Shown: positions 32,819 to 42,055, numbered from the stretch's first letter. The stretch is DNA of 64,000 bases from Thermoplasmata archaeon (GCA_021806165.1 JAJZXY010000001.1:117951-181950); one strand, 5' to 3'. Program-made: numbers and translations. Notes: generated by a model not told the origin, from the sequence alone.

Positions 32819-35644
32819 ATGAAGATCATACCCATTGCGCTTGTTGCTCTGCTTGTGCTGTCCGGCCTTCTGGTGCTGGTACCTGCACATGCATCCGCGG
32901 CCTCACGCTCTGACGTAGTGACTACGAACAACGTGTACGGCAATCAGCAGAACAGGTTTACAGTTGACGGAGCAATGTTCTTTTCCGTCTATCTGAACGT
33001 GAGCAGCCAGCAGACTGTTACCCTTTCCGTGATAAACACAACCAGCGGCAGTACACTGCAGTCCATGAACGTCGCAACTTCCAGCGCAGGTGTCTACCAG
33101 TCATGGGTTGTAAGCAACTTCAACTTCTTCGACCTCAGCTACTACTCCCCAGGAAGCTACAAGCTCCAGCTCAGCTACCGTGGTAGCGCAGTGGCAAACG
33201 CCTCCTTCACCATATCATACCCTGTGTACACTTCGTATGTGCGCACCACGCTGTCCAGCTATGTGAAGAACAACGACTACTACCTGTCGGGCAGCAAGGT
33301 GTATGTCAGCATACTGACGGTGGACCAGTTCGGCAACCCCATGTCCGGCAACACAAGCGCATCCCTCTATGAAATGCTCTATTCGGGGATGGCAAACACA
33401 TCACAGGACTACCTGATACACAGCTACCTGGTGCCCAACGATTATGGCATTGTCGACACAGCTTTCTATTCGGGATATGTCGGCTATATCACTGGTGCAT
33501 ACAACATCACCATAGAATTCGGCGGTTACCCTGCCGGGTCCAACAACTATTCACCAGTGACAGGCAGGGGATCATTCTTCCTCATATCGCCAACGCTGAC
33601 AATATCGCCGTACAAGCCGAGCGATATCTACGGGCAGGGAACCAATCTCACATTCCAGGGCTACTTCGCGCCATTCAGCGGCAGCATCAACGTGTCCATC
33701 GTGAGCTACAACAGCGGCGCGGTGATATACAGGCAGAGCAACATACAGCTCTCAGGCGGCTACTGGAACGGCAGCTACTATGTCAACTACAGCGTCCCTG
33801 ACGGGATGTACTACCTTAACGCTTCCGAAGCTTCCAACAACTATTCACTCTTCAGCAACACCCTGTATTTCCAGGCGCTTGAACTGTCTGCTTACTCAAA
33901 CCAGCGGTACTACCTCCCGGGAGAGCCTGCGAGCATATTCTATACAGTCACCAACACGTCAAACAATGCTCCGGGGACAGGTGTCAACGTGTCCTACACG
34001 ATGAACTACACCACCACAAACGGGAGGCAGTCACTTGGCGGAATAGTCTCGGGCGGCCTGCTGAACCTTGTGATACCGTCAACAGCTGTAATTCCCTCCA
34101 CCGTGAGGGTCAAGCTGACGGCCGTGGACAGCTTTGGCCACAACGCAACCGAAACACTCGACCTGAGAGTATCCTCGCTGCTCGGCAGCGTGGAAACAAG
34201 CCAGTCAACATATTTCCAGGCTGAACCGGTGATAGTCTCTGTCTTTGCAATGGCGGGCAACTCGCTTTCATTCACTTCGCCTGTTGCGGGAGCATCCGTT
34301 TATGTCAACGTGTCAATAGGCGGGTCCGTCGTTTCATCCTACAGCAGCAGCGCGCTCACCACCAATGCACAGGGCAATGCCTCATACGTGTTCATGCTCG
34401 GCAGGAACGTGACCGTCGGGACATACACGGTCAGCGCAAGCATCAGGGCATACGACTGGTCCAACACCACCACAACAAGATTTACCGTGGCGAAGCAGAC
34501 ACCCGAGTACGCACTGCAGCTGGTTCCAGGGCAGTCGTCATATGTGGGCGGGCAGATGTTCTCAATGACATGGGCGCTGATAAACAACGGAACAGCGGTC
34601 ACACCAGCATTCGCCTCCTATGCGGCGGCGATAGGCAACAGTGTCGTGGCGGCCGGCACCAACTCCAACGGCAGGATATCATTCCAGCTGCCTTCGGGCA
34701 TGTCAGGCACTCTGTTCATCGAGGTCAGTGCATCTGACGCGCGCGGCAATTCGGCCACTTCTTATGCCGAGGCAAGCGTGAGCCAGGCTGTCCTGATTGT
34801 CAATCCGAGCACAACTGAGTACTCACCGTCCGCGGTTGTCACATTCAGCTACCAGATTGTCGGTGCAGGCTATTCCTCGCCTGTATACTTCTACAAAATA
34901 ACCGACCAGGCTGGAAACAACGTGCTGTCTGGTACAACCACGGCATCCTCCTTCAGGTTCAATGTTCCCGCAAGCCCGTCAGACCAGTACACTGTGGAGA
35001 TAACCGCAACCAACTCGACCTCCGGAGGAGTTCTGACGCAGTCGGTGACCATATACGAGCTGTCAGGCCTCCAGTTCGCCTTCTCGATATCCCAGTCGAG
35101 CTATGTCACAGGCACATATTCTCCGGGCCAGACTGTGAAGCTCTTCTACCGCATCTCGACTCTCGGCCCAAGCTCACCCTCGAGCACATATGACATATAC
35201 GTCTGGATATCAGGCTTCTACGACTCCTACAGGGAGTATACCGTTTCCGCGCAGTCAGGCACCCTGTCATACCAGATACCCTCAGGTGTCGGTCAGGGAA
35301 GCTACAGCATATCCGCATACGCCGTTTCACTTCCGGGAAACAGCTACACGCCCACAATAGGCCAGTCACTTCGTGTTTCCGGCGTTGAGCCTTTCTGGAA
35401 CTACAATGTCGTGGGCGGTGTCAGCCTCGGCTCGGCAATAATGGGCATTGTAACGCTCATAGCTCTGGCACTTGCTGTGATTGCATACAGCGGCCAGAGG
35501 GCGCACAACGAGAAGGGGCCAAGGGGCGGCAGCGGCGGCCAGCAGCCAAAGGCGCGTGAGACCCAGGAGCAGGCACCGGCGGAAAAGAAGGCCGATGAGC
35601 CATCCGCCGGCAGCCAGGCGGGCGACGGAAATCAGTCATCCTGA
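32819..35644 (+). CDS. Large S-layer-like secreted, anchored protein
   Basis: 941 residues. Signal peptide (IPIALVALLVLSGLLVLVPAHASAA), then ~850 residues of repeated beta domains rich in Ser, Tyr, Asn and N-x-S/T sequons, in the style of bacterial MG2/Big-like domains (DQFGNPMSGNTSASLYEM, YLPGEPASIFYTV, YSPSAVVTFSYQIVG), a C-terminal membrane helix (LGSAIMGIVTLIALALAVIAY), and a ~60-residue charged Gln/Lys/Glu cytoplasmic tail. It is a good candidate S-layer or matrix protein and AglB substrate. A TATA-like TTAGTTAATAC lies ~45-50 nt upstream. Confidence 0.72.
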   Translation: MKIIPIALVALLVLSGLLVLVPAHASAASRSDVVTTNNVYGNQQNRFTVDGAMFFSVYLNVSSQQTVTLSVINTTSGSTLQSMNVATSSAGVYQSWVVSNFNFFDLSYYSPGSYKLQLSYRGSAVANASFTISYPVYTSYVRTTLSSYVKNNDYYLSGSKVYVSILTVDQFGNPMSGNTSASLYEMLYSGMANTSQDYLIHSYLVPNDYGIVDTAFYSGYVGYITGAYNITIEFGGYPAGSNNYSPVTGRGSFFLISPTLTISPYKPSDIYGQGTNLTFQGYFAPFSGSINVSIVSYNSGAVIYRQSNIQLSGGYWNGSYYVNYSVPDGMYYLNASEASNNYSLFSNTLYFQALELSAYSNQRYYLPGEPASIFYTVTNTSNNAPGTGVNVSYTMNYTTTNGRQSLGGIVSGGLLNLVIPSTAVIPSTVRVKLTAVDSFGHNATETLDLRVSSLLGSVETSQSTYFQAEPVIVSVFAMAGNSLSFTSPVAGASVYVNVSIGGSVVSSYSSSALTTNAQGNASYVFMLGRNVTVGTYTVSASIRAYDWSNTTTTRFTVAKQTPEYALQLVPGQSSYVGGQMFSMTWALINNGTAVTPAFASYAAAIGNSVVAAGTNSNGRISFQLPSGMSGTLFIEVSASDARGNSATSYAEASVSQAVLIVNPSTTEYSPSAVVTFSYQIVGAGYSSPVYFYKITDQAGNNVLSGTTTASSFRFNVPASPSDQYTVEITATNSTSGGVLTQSVTIYELSGLQFAFSISQSSYVTGTYSPGQTVKLFYRISTLGPSSPSSTYDIYVWISGFYDSYREYTVSAQSGTLSYQIPSGVGQGSYSISAYAVSLPGNSYTPTIGQSLRVSGVEPFWNYNVVGGVSLGSAIMGIVTLIALALAVIAYSGQRAHNEKGPRGGSGGQQPKARETQEQAPAEKKADEPSAGSQAGDGNQSS

Positions 35645-35672
35645 ACAGGCTGTTGCCAAATTACTTAACCAA

Positions 35673-36497
35673 TCATTTACCCTCTATCTTTATTGAGCAG
35701 TAGGCCACGACCTCGTGCATCGGTCTCACAAGGCCTGAGTGGCCGTAAGCCAGCATGGTAGCCGATTGGAAATCCACAGCGCAGAGCATTGCCATTACAG
35801 GACCGTAGCCGCACATGCTTATGTCCCTCCCGATCACAGCCTCGTACAGCCCTTCCGGATCGTTGGCCAGAATCCTTTCGATGGCAACCATGTCCTTCTT
35901 TCTTGCTTCCTCCGGGGCTATGTAGTGTGAAAAGTCGCTCGACGCCACGACCACCGCATCAACGCCTTCAAGGGCCTTCCTGACTCTCTCACCGACACGC
36001 CTCGCGCTCTCGTAGTCCTGTGCACCCATGCAGATGGGGACAAACCTAGCATGATCGTCCATGAACTTCAGGAAAGGGAGCTGCACCTCGATTGAGTGTT
36101 CAGATGCCTGCGCCACGTCATCAAATTCCAGGAGTCCCCCGCTCATCTTCTCCGAAAGCGCCGCGTCCACCTCTGCCTTTCCCAGGGGCGTCATAAAATC
36201 CTCGGTGGACAGTGCAGCCTTCGGGGATGTAGCGTAGTGGTTCGGCCCGATTACAACAAAGACTTCAGGCAGCCCGTCCTTCCATATCTCCATGTAGGAA
36301 TGTGCCGCGAACGGACCCGAATACATCAGGCCGGCATGCGGGACCACAACACCCCGTATTCTCCTCCTCTTCCCGGCCCCCTCCCGGCCAGGGACTCTTC
36401 CAGGGCCGAGAGGCGACTTAAAACAGCTCTCAACCTCGGCCCTCAGCGCCCCGGCATCTCGCTCATAAAATGCTCCAGCTACCGCAGGGTATCTCAA
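35673..36497 (-). CDS. MEMO family protein (AmmeMemoRadiSam protein B)
   Basis: 274 residues. Diagnostic blocks: RYPAVAGAFYERDAG, GVVVPHAGLMYSGPFAAHSYM, VVIGPNHYA, EHSIEVQLPFLKFM, ASSDFSHY, and GYGPVMAMLCAV. MEMO proteins have a class III extradiol dioxygenase-like fold with retained His ligands; in archaea they often neighbour radical-SAM and AMMECR1 proteins, none of which is seen here. TTG start 36497 with GGTGG upstream. It is the third gene after rpoK and rpsB, so it is probably co-transcribed with them. Confidence 0.93.
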   Translation of the reverse strand: MRYPAVAGAFYERDAGALRAEVESCFKSPLGPGRVPGREGAGKRRRIRGVVVPHAGLMYSGPFAAHSYMEIWKDGLPEVFVVIGPNHYATSPKAALSTEDFMTPLGKAEVDAALSEKMSGGLLEFDDVAQASEHSIEVQLPFLKFMDDHARFVPICMGAQDYESARRVGERVRKALEGVDAVVVASSDFSHYIAPEEARKKDMVAIERILANDPEGLYEAVIGRDISMCGYGPVMAMLCAVDFQSATMLAYGHSGLVRPMHEVVAYCSIKIEGK

Positions 36498-36533
36498 AAT
36501 ACCACCGCAGTACAGTAGGGGTGAGGGAGCCGA

Positions 36534-37151
36534 TTAAATTGACGCCTCGAAGTCATCAACCGTCTGGATGAATTCCTCGTTCGTCTTTATGAGCCCCCTT
36601 GCCTTCATGACCTCCCGTGTCAGGAGCCAGTAAATGCAGGCAAGAGCCCTTCTTCCCTTGTTGTTGGTGGGGACGACAAGGTCCACATTCCTTGTCTCGT
36701 TATTTGCATCGCAGAGACCCACAATCGGAATGCCTATGTTAAGTGCTTCATGCAGCGCCTGCTGGTCGGCCGAGGGGTCCGTGACAAACAGCACCTCGGG
36801 CTCTGTAAACTCAGGAAGGTTCGGGTTTGTCATCGTCCCCGGCACAAAGCGTCCCGGCATCGACTTTGCAGCAATCATGTCCGCAAACATCTTCGCCGGC
36901 TTCTGCCCGTACTGCCTCGCCGAGACTATCAGAACGTTCTGCGGGTCGAACCTTGCCAGGAACTTTGCAGCCACCCTGATCCTGAAATCAGTCTGCTTGA
37001 TGTCAAGAACGTAAAGGCCGTCGCTCCTGACCTTGAAGATGAACTTCTTCATGTCGGCGCTTTTCTGCTGAGTGCCGATGTGGACTCCCGATGTGAGGTA
37101 GGTGTCCTCGGGTATCAGGAATTCTTCTGTTCTGGGCTCCTCGCTCATCAT
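36534..37151 (-). CDS. rpsB: 30S ribosomal protein S2
   Basis: 205 residues, archaeal/eukaryotic type (uS2). Recognisable blocks: [115 protein letters not shown]. It is part of the small ribosomal subunit. It lies 9 nt behind rpoK, as in the conserved archaeal order; enolase, often between them, is absent here. Confidence 0.97.
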   Translation of the reverse strand: MMSEEPRTEEFLIPEDTYLTSGVHIGTQQKSADMKKFIFKVRSDGLYVLDIKQTDFRIRVAAKFLARFDPQNVLIVSARQYGQKPAKMFADMIAAKSMPGRFVPGTMTNPNLPEFTEPEVLFVTDPSADQQALHEALNIGIPIVGLCDANNETRNVDLVVPTNNKGRRALACIYWLLTREVMKARGLIKTNEEFIQTVDDFEASI

Positions 37152-37160
37152 ATGGCATAC

Positions 37161-37349
37161 CTAGTTGTTTGTCCTCTTCCGTCTAACTGTCATTGGTATT
37201 AAGTCTTTGCTGAACTCAAGCATTGAAATATCGACCGGGTCTATCATCTCGGGCGGCACTTCGACAAGAATGGGTGCACCCATGGAAATCTGCAGTGCCC
37301 TGGCGCCTATGATGCGTGCCCTTTCAAATCTTGTATATTTAAAATCCAA
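37161..37349 (-). CDS. rpoK: RNA polymerase subunit K (Rpb6 homolog)
   Basis: 62 residues, the size of archaeal RpoK. Sequence: [23 protein letters not shown] followed by a core ending in RRKR. It stabilises the polymerase clamp and assembly of the largest subunits. TTG start at 37349 with AGGTG 9 nt upstream. The usual rpl18e-rpl13-rps9-rpoN genes are not upstream; instead a 338-nt gap follows. Confidence 0.95.
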   Translation of the reverse strand: MDFKYTRFERARIIGARALQISMGAPILVEVPPEMIDPVDISMLEFSKDLIPMTVRRKRTNN

Positions 37350-37388
37350 TTAAATGCACCTAGGTGAATCCCCCTGTATTGGAGTACC

Positions 37389-37398
37389 TTTTATAAGC
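37389..37398 (-). promoter_or_regulatory. TATA box for the rpoK-rpsB-MEMO operon
   Basis: Minus-strand GCTTATAAAA centred about 44 nt before the TTG of rpoK, implying a start near 37366 and a leader of about 17 nt. A palindrome CACCTAGGTG lies at about 37357-37367, at or just downstream of the predicted start site, and includes the Shine-Dalgarno AGGTG. Confidence 0.6.
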
Positions 37399-37399
37399 C

Positions 37400-37687
37400 T
37401 TTCGTGATTAACTTCAGCACGGTGGCCGCTCCCCGCGTGATAGCACGTGTCAAATACGCCCCGCAGACTTCGTTGCTTTTCTATTACGCCATACTAAATT
37501 CGTAAATATTTATATATGTAACATCTAGCCGACTCTTCACCGTCTGTTTAAATACTCTGAAGATGCACGCATGTCATACGGCTGTATTTTTATACATTCG
37601 TGGCATTGCTGCGCTGCCTGCAGTCAACAGCGCCACCTGCCTGCCTTTTAAAGCTGTGGACACCACTTCCATGGCCGAGGTGGTTTC
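37400..37687. other. Intergenic region with several TATA-like elements, no gene seen
   Basis: 288 nt between the rpoK promoter and the second aminotransferase. It has TATA-like stretches AATATTTATATATG (about 37503), GTTTAAATAC (about 37547), TTTTTATAC (about 37597) and CTTTTAAAG (about 37647). The last is ~27 nt before a start near 37676 and fits the downstream gene. The others could drive a small RNA, but no ORF or tRNA-like fold was found. Confidence 0.4.
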
Positions 37688-39016
37688 ATGTCCAATGTAC
37701 CTGATATCAAGGTCACCCCCCCCGGTCCTTCGGCCAGGGAGATTATCGCGAAGGATGAACATTATGTTGCAACAACCACAAAGAGCCTGCCCGTTGTCGC
37801 GCGCAGTGCAAAGGGTCTTGTGGTGGAGGATGTGGATGGTAACCTGCTTCTCGACTTCTCGAGCGGCATCAGCGTCCTCAACACAGGCCACTGCCATCCC
37901 AGGGTTGTGGAAGCAGTCAGGAAGCAGTCTGGAGAACTCATGCACTTTGCCGGGACGGACTTCTATTACGATTTGCAGGCATCCCTTGCCCAGAGGCTCT
38001 CCGAGATTACGCCGGGGCCCCCTGAGAAGAAGGTATTCTTCGGAAACAGCGGAGCCGAGTCCATAGAGGCCGCAATTAAGATCGCCAAGTGGTCGACACA
38101 GCGCATGAGGGTCATTGCATTCATAGGTGCATTCCACGGGAGGACAACTGGTGCCCTGTCACTCACGGCGAGCAAGAATGTGCAGAAGCAGAGGTTCTTT
38201 CCGACGATGGATGGCGTCACCCATATACCGTTTGCAAACTGCTACAGGTGCCCATATCACCTCGAATACCCTTCGTGCGATCTCTGGTGCGCCAAGACGC
38301 TCGATGAGACATACCTGAGCACCTTTGTGCCGCCTGACGAGGTCGCGGCGCTGTTCGGGGAGCCTGTCCAGGGGGAGGGCGGATACATAGTGCCGCCGAA
38401 GGAGTTCTACCCGACCATCAGGAAGACGCTTGACAAGTATGGCATTCTCCTTGTGGACGACGAGGTCCAGGCAGGACTGGGGCGTACAGGCAGAATGTGG
38501 GGTATAGAGCACTGGGGTATCTACCCAGACATTCTGACAATCTCAAAATCACTAGGGTCAGGAATACCCATATCGGCAACGGTCTTCAGGAAGGAGCTCG
38601 ATTTCGGGGTGCAGGGAGCGCATTCCAACACATTCGGTGGAAATCTTGTCGGGTGCGCAGCCTCGCTGGCCACACTGGATGTTCTGAGCGAGGAGAAGCT
38701 TGTCGAACGGTCGGAAAAGATGGGTGCCTATTTCAGGAAGAGGCTCGAGGAGCTGCAGGAGAAGCATGAGCTGATAGGCGATGTCAGGGGCCTCGGGCTT
38801 ATGCTGGCAATAGAGCTGGTCAGGGACCGCAGGACAAAGGATTTCGCCACGGCCGAAAGGGACAGGGTGATAGCCGAAGCTTTCAGGAGGGGCCTCATAC
38901 TCCTTGGGTGCGGCAGATCCGGCATAAGGCTGATACCCTCACTTACGGTAACGGAGGAGCAGATAGACACCGCCCTGGCTATTCTCGACGAGTCTCTCTC
39001 CACTGTCGCCAAGTGA
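37688..39016 (+). CDS. Class III aminotransferase with Cys cluster (paralog)
   Basis: 442 residues from ATG 37688, with GAGGTGG upstream. Class III PLP enzyme: DGNLLLDFSSGISVLNTGHCHP, FFGNSGAESIEAAIKIAKW, HGRTTGALSLT, EPVQGEGGYIVPP, ILLVDDEVQAGLGRTGRMWG, and the PLP lysine in TISKSLGSGIPISA. It carries the same C-x2-C-x8-C-x3-C block (CYRCPYHLEYPSCDLWC) as the 29.8-kb gene, so the two are clearly paralogs, but this one has no ferredoxin partner and lacks the long N-terminal extension. 4-Aminobutyrate/ornithine-type aminotransferase or amino-acid racemase are options. Confidence 0.88.
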   Translation: MSNVPDIKVTPPGPSAREIIAKDEHYVATTTKSLPVVARSAKGLVVEDVDGNLLLDFSSGISVLNTGHCHPRVVEAVRKQSGELMHFAGTDFYYDLQASLAQRLSEITPGPPEKKVFFGNSGAESIEAAIKIAKWSTQRMRVIAFIGAFHGRTTGALSLTASKNVQKQRFFPTMDGVTHIPFANCYRCPYHLEYPSCDLWCAKTLDETYLSTFVPPDEVAALFGEPVQGEGGYIVPPKEFYPTIRKTLDKYGILLVDDEVQAGLGRTGRMWGIEHWGIYPDILTISKSLGSGIPISATVFRKELDFGVQGAHSNTFGGNLVGCAASLATLDVLSEEKLVERSEKMGAYFRKRLEELQEKHELIGDVRGLGLMLAIELVRDRRTKDFATAERDRVIAEAFRRGLILLGCGRSGIRLIPSLTVTEEQIDTALAILDESLSTVAK

Positions 39017-39021
39017 AAAAA

Positions 39022-40164
39022 TCACTGCCTGAGAAGCCGCCTGGCTATCACGTGGCGCTGTATCTCGCTGGTTCCCTCGTAGATGCGTGTGATCCTGGCA
39101 TCCCTGTAGAACCTTTCCGCGGGCGTCCCGCGGATATAGCCTAGGCCGCCGTGAATCTGCACGGCCCTGTCGGCAACCATGTTGGCTGTCTCCGATGCCA
39201 GCAGCTTTGCCATTGATGCAGCCATCCCGTAATCCCTGCCTGCATCCCTGAGGAATGCAGCCCTGTAAAGCATCACCCTGGAAGCTTCAACAGACATGGC
39301 CATGTCTGCCAGCATCCACTGTATGCCCTGGAATTCAGCAATCTTCTTCCCGAACTGCTCCCTCTGCCTGGCGTAGTCAAGCGCGGCATCCAGCGCCCCC
39401 TGGGCTATCCCCAGGCTCTGCGCGCCAACGCCTATCCTGCCGCCGTCAAGCGTCGAGAGTGCTATCTTCATACCGTCCCCCTCCCTGCCCAGCATGCTTC
39501 CGGCAGGAACCCTGCAGTCCTCAAGCCTTATTGAAACGGTCCCTGACGCGTTGAGACCCATCTTGCGCAGCGGTTCTGATATCTGGAATCCCTCTGTCCC
39601 CCTCTCGATCAGGAAAGCGCTAAGGCTTTTGCTGCCCTTGCCGGGGGCTGTCCTGATCATGACGAAAAAGATGTCGGCCTTGTCGCCATTTGTTATGAAC
39701 AGCTTCTCTCCGTTGAGCACGTAGTCGTCGCCGTCCCTGACCCCAAGGGAGGACTCGTTTGCGACGTCGGAGCCGGCGGTCGCTTCAGTGATGCAGTATG
39801 CGCCAAGCTTCCTCCCACGAACCATGTCTGGCACGTGCATATCCTTCTGTTCATCGCTGCCGAATGTAAGGAGCGGATGAAGCACGAGCGAATTGTGGAC
39901 AGAAACTATGATGGCAACAGAGGCGCTGGCCCTGGCCAGCTCCTCAATCGCCATTGCGTAGCTGACAGTATCAACGCCGGCCCCGCCGTATTTCTCGGGC
40001 ACCTGCATTCCCATAAGGCCGATGCCTGCCATGCCCGGAAGCAGTTCGACAGGGAAGCGCATCTCCTCCTCTATGGAGGATGCAATCGGGGCCACCTCCC
40101 TTTCCGCGAATTCACGTACGGTGGAGGCAACCAGCCTCTGCTCCTCCGTGGGATCAAAGTTCAA
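39022..40164 (-). CDS. Acyl-CoA dehydrogenase
   Basis: 380 residues, full length for the family. FAD-binding and substrate regions: YCITEATAGSDVANESS, LNGEKLFITNGDKADIFFVM, FLIERGTEGFQISEPLRKMGLNAS, and GGLGYIRGTPAERFYRDARITRIYEGTSEIQRHVIARRLL, where the Glu in YEGTSE is the usual catalytic base. It oxidises acyl-CoA to enoyl-CoA in fatty- or branched-acid degradation. TTG start with GGTGAGGCGG upstream. No beta-oxidation partner is adjacent; the TRASH zinc protein lies 31 nt upstream. Confidence 0.95.
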   Translation of the reverse strand: MNFDPTEEQRLVASTVREFAEREVAPIASSIEEEMRFPVELLPGMAGIGLMGMQVPEKYGGAGVDTVSYAMAIEELARASASVAIIVSVHNSLVLHPLLTFGSDEQKDMHVPDMVRGRKLGAYCITEATAGSDVANESSLGVRDGDDYVLNGEKLFITNGDKADIFFVMIRTAPGKGSKSLSAFLIERGTEGFQISEPLRKMGLNASGTVSIRLEDCRVPAGSMLGREGDGMKIALSTLDGGRIGVGAQSLGIAQGALDAALDYARQREQFGKKIAEFQGIQWMLADMAMSVEASRVMLYRAAFLRDAGRDYGMAASMAKLLASETANMVADRAVQIHGGLGYIRGTPAERFYRDARITRIYEGTSEIQRHVIARRLLRQ

Positions 40165-40195
40165 ACCGCCTCACCACCCTCGAGCGCAGGCCCGC

Positions 40196-40357
40196 CTATG
40201 GCCAGCCCTGCTTCATCCTGTCTGGATACTTCTCCTTGAAGTGGGCATAGCAGTCGTCGTCGCAGAAGAGCGGAACGTCCGCCGTCGACGGGTCTGGGTT
40301 GTAACCTATTCTGAGCTCACAGTACGCGCAATGCATAACATGCGGATCATCTGGCAT
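40196..40357 (-). CDS. Small TRASH/MYM-like zinc protein
   Basis: 53 residues from ATG 40357 (MPDDPHVMHC), the likely start inside a 65-residue ORF. It is a single treble-clef pattern C-x2-C...C-x3-C (HCAYCELRIGY, then FCDDDCYAHFKEKY), as in TRASH domains implicated in metal sensing and trafficking. It lies 31 nt before the acyl-CoA dehydrogenase on the same strand. Function unknown. Confidence 0.7.
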   Translation of the reverse strand: MPDDPHVMHCAYCELRIGYNPDPSTADVPLFCDDDCYAHFKEKYPDRMKQGWP

Positions 40358-40478
40358 AATCACACCGTATGGCCGAACAAAGATTCTACACATAGTTATC
40401 TCTTTTCATCGGGCGTGGTCGCAGGGCCTACTAAAATTACATATATGGCGCTTCCCAATCCAAACCGCAGGTGTTCAC

Positions 40479-41321
40479 ATGGATTATGCAAAGCCTGATT
40501 CACTGGTAAGCACAGAATGGGTTGCAGCCAACATTCACAACAGCTCCCTGAGGATCGTGGAAGTGGATTATGACCCTGTCCCAAACTACAACCAGAGCCA
40601 TATTCCGGGCGCTGTCCTTTTTGACTGGAGAAAGGACCTCAACGACCCGGTTTCACGCGATCTGCTGAGCAGGCAGCAGCTGGAGGAACTCCTCGGGAAG
40701 GCGGGTATAGACAACAGCACCACGGTAGTGCTCTACGGAGATTTCAACAACTGGTTCGCTGCCTATGCCTTCTGGGATCTGCTCTACTATGGTGTTGCCA
40801 ACATCAAGCTCATGAACGGCGGCAGGAAGAAGTGGCTTGCGGAGGACAGGGAGGTAACCAAGGAGGTGCCCACCTATCCCCGCGCCTCCTTCTCTGCAAA
40901 GGAGCCTGACGCTTCCATCAGGGCATACATAGATGATGTAAAGGGAGTGATTGGCAAGGGAGGCTGGGCACTCGTTGATGTCAGGAGCCCGGCCGAGTTC
41001 ACGGGACAGGTATTGACGCCGCCCGAGTACCCGAACGAGGGGGCGCAGCGGGGCGGGCACATACCGGGCGCCGTAAACATTCCATGGGGACAGGCTGTAA
41101 ACGAGGACGGGACATTCAAGAGCGCTGATGAGCTGCAGAAGCTCTACGCGTCCAGGGGGATCACCCCTGACAAGAACATAGTCACCTACTGCAGGATAGG
41201 CGAGAGGTCATCTCACACATGGTTCGTCCTGACACACCTTCTCGGCTTCAGGAACGTCAAGAACTATGACGGATCCTGGAGTGAATGGGGCAACGGGATA
41301 AAGAATCCCATAGAGAAGTAG
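40479..41321 (+). CDS. Thiosulfate sulfurtransferase (two-domain rhodanese)
   Basis: 280 residues with two rhodanese domains. The first (~10-130: LVSTEWVAANIHNSSLRIVEVDYD, GAVLFDWRKDLND) lacks the active cysteine; the second (~150-275) has the active loop CRIGERSSHTWF with Cys238, plus GAVNIPWGQAVNEDGTFKS. It transfers sulfane sulfur from thiosulfate or a similar donor to a thiol acceptor. ATG 40479 with AGGTG upstream and a TATA-like CATATATGG at 40441. It converges on the GcvH/TusA-like fusion with a 2-nt gap. Confidence 0.94.
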   Translation: MDYAKPDSLVSTEWVAANIHNSSLRIVEVDYDPVPNYNQSHIPGAVLFDWRKDLNDPVSRDLLSRQQLEELLGKAGIDNSTTVVLYGDFNNWFAAYAFWDLLYYGVANIKLMNGGRKKWLAEDREVTKEVPTYPRASFSAKEPDASIRAYIDDVKGVIGKGGWALVDVRSPAEFTGQVLTPPEYPNEGAQRGGHIPGAVNIPWGQAVNEDGTFKSADELQKLYASRGITPDKNIVTYCRIGERSSHTWFVLTHLLGFRNVKNYDGSWSEWGNGIKNPIEK

Positions 41322-41323
41322 TG

Positions 41324-41983
41324 CTACGCCTTCAGTGCAAGGAAGTGGTACACGCCGTCTATCTTCCTCGTATCCGTCACCCTGTTACCCGTTTCGTCAG
41401 CCCACCTGACCATCTCGATCGGGGATGTGATGTCATCGGTTACAAGGTGGACAGCAAACCCCTTTTCCCTGTTTTCCATCAGTCCGGACAGCCTTGAAAG
41501 GACGGCGCTGCACTCGCTTCCTATCTCCACCATTTCGGCATCAGGCAGCTCGGAGAAGCAGTGGATGCGGAGCGCTGCAACCTTTTCAAGAGCCGCCTTC
41601 CGCGCAGCCTCACCGCCAAGTGTATACTCCTCAACCGCCGTCGCGTCCACCGGGCTGACCCTCGCAAGCCAGTGACTTTGGTAGATGGAACGGGGCGTCA
41701 AGCCTCCATGGGACGCGACATTACCGTTGAGCTCCTCGATGGTGCAGGCGAAGGGCACCCTCATCGTGTCGAAAAATCTGGGACTCTCGACGCTCCCTAT
41801 GCTCTTCCCTGCCTCCACGGTGGAACCCCTTTCCTTCATACTCACCCTGAGAGGTTTGCCAGCTGTCCAGAGCAGGGCGGATGTCATCCCAACCCGCCAC
41901 CCTCCCTCCTTTGGGGCAAGCCACAGGTTCATGTCAGCCGTGTACCTGAGTTCCTCCGGGAAGATGCACCCTTCAGTTTCCAT
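41324..41983 (-). CDS. GcvH-like / TusA-like fusion protein
   Basis: 219 residues. Residues ~10-110 align with glycine-cleavage H protein (lipoyl domain): LRYTADMNLWL, VGMTSALLW, VEAGKSIGSVESPRFFDTMRVPF, TPRSIYQSHWLARVSP. The lipoyl-lysine position of the motif ESVKAAS is ESPRFFD, so Lys is Arg69 and lipoylation is not expected. Residues ~139-219 resemble TusA/SirA sulfur carriers (ALRIHCFSELPDAEM, then VHLVTDDITSPIEMVRWADETGN and GVYHFLALK), with Cys142 near the usual CPxP cysteine but without the proline motif. ATG 41983 with GGAGG upstream. Its neighbour is a rhodanese. Role inferred as sulfur or acyl transfer or scaffold. Confidence 0.68.
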   Translation of the reverse strand: METEGCIFPEELRYTADMNLWLAPKEGGWRVGMTSALLWTAGKPLRVSMKERGSTVEAGKSIGSVESPRFFDTMRVPFACTIEELNGNVASHGGLTPRSIYQSHWLARVSPVDATAVEEYTLGGEAARKAALEKVAALRIHCFSELPDAEMVEIGSECSAVLSRLSGLMENREKGFAVHLVTDDITSPIEMVRWADETGNRVTDTRKIDGVYHFLALKA

Positions 41984-42055
41984 TGGAGTCCTCCATGGTC
42001 AACACGCTTTGCCACGGCTGAAGCATGCATAAATCTTTGCCTGCGACAGGTAGCC

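Noticed and set aside
40022-40498. 158-residue plus ORF
   Set aside because: It is antisense to acyl-CoA dehydrogenase and the TRASH gene, both well supported.
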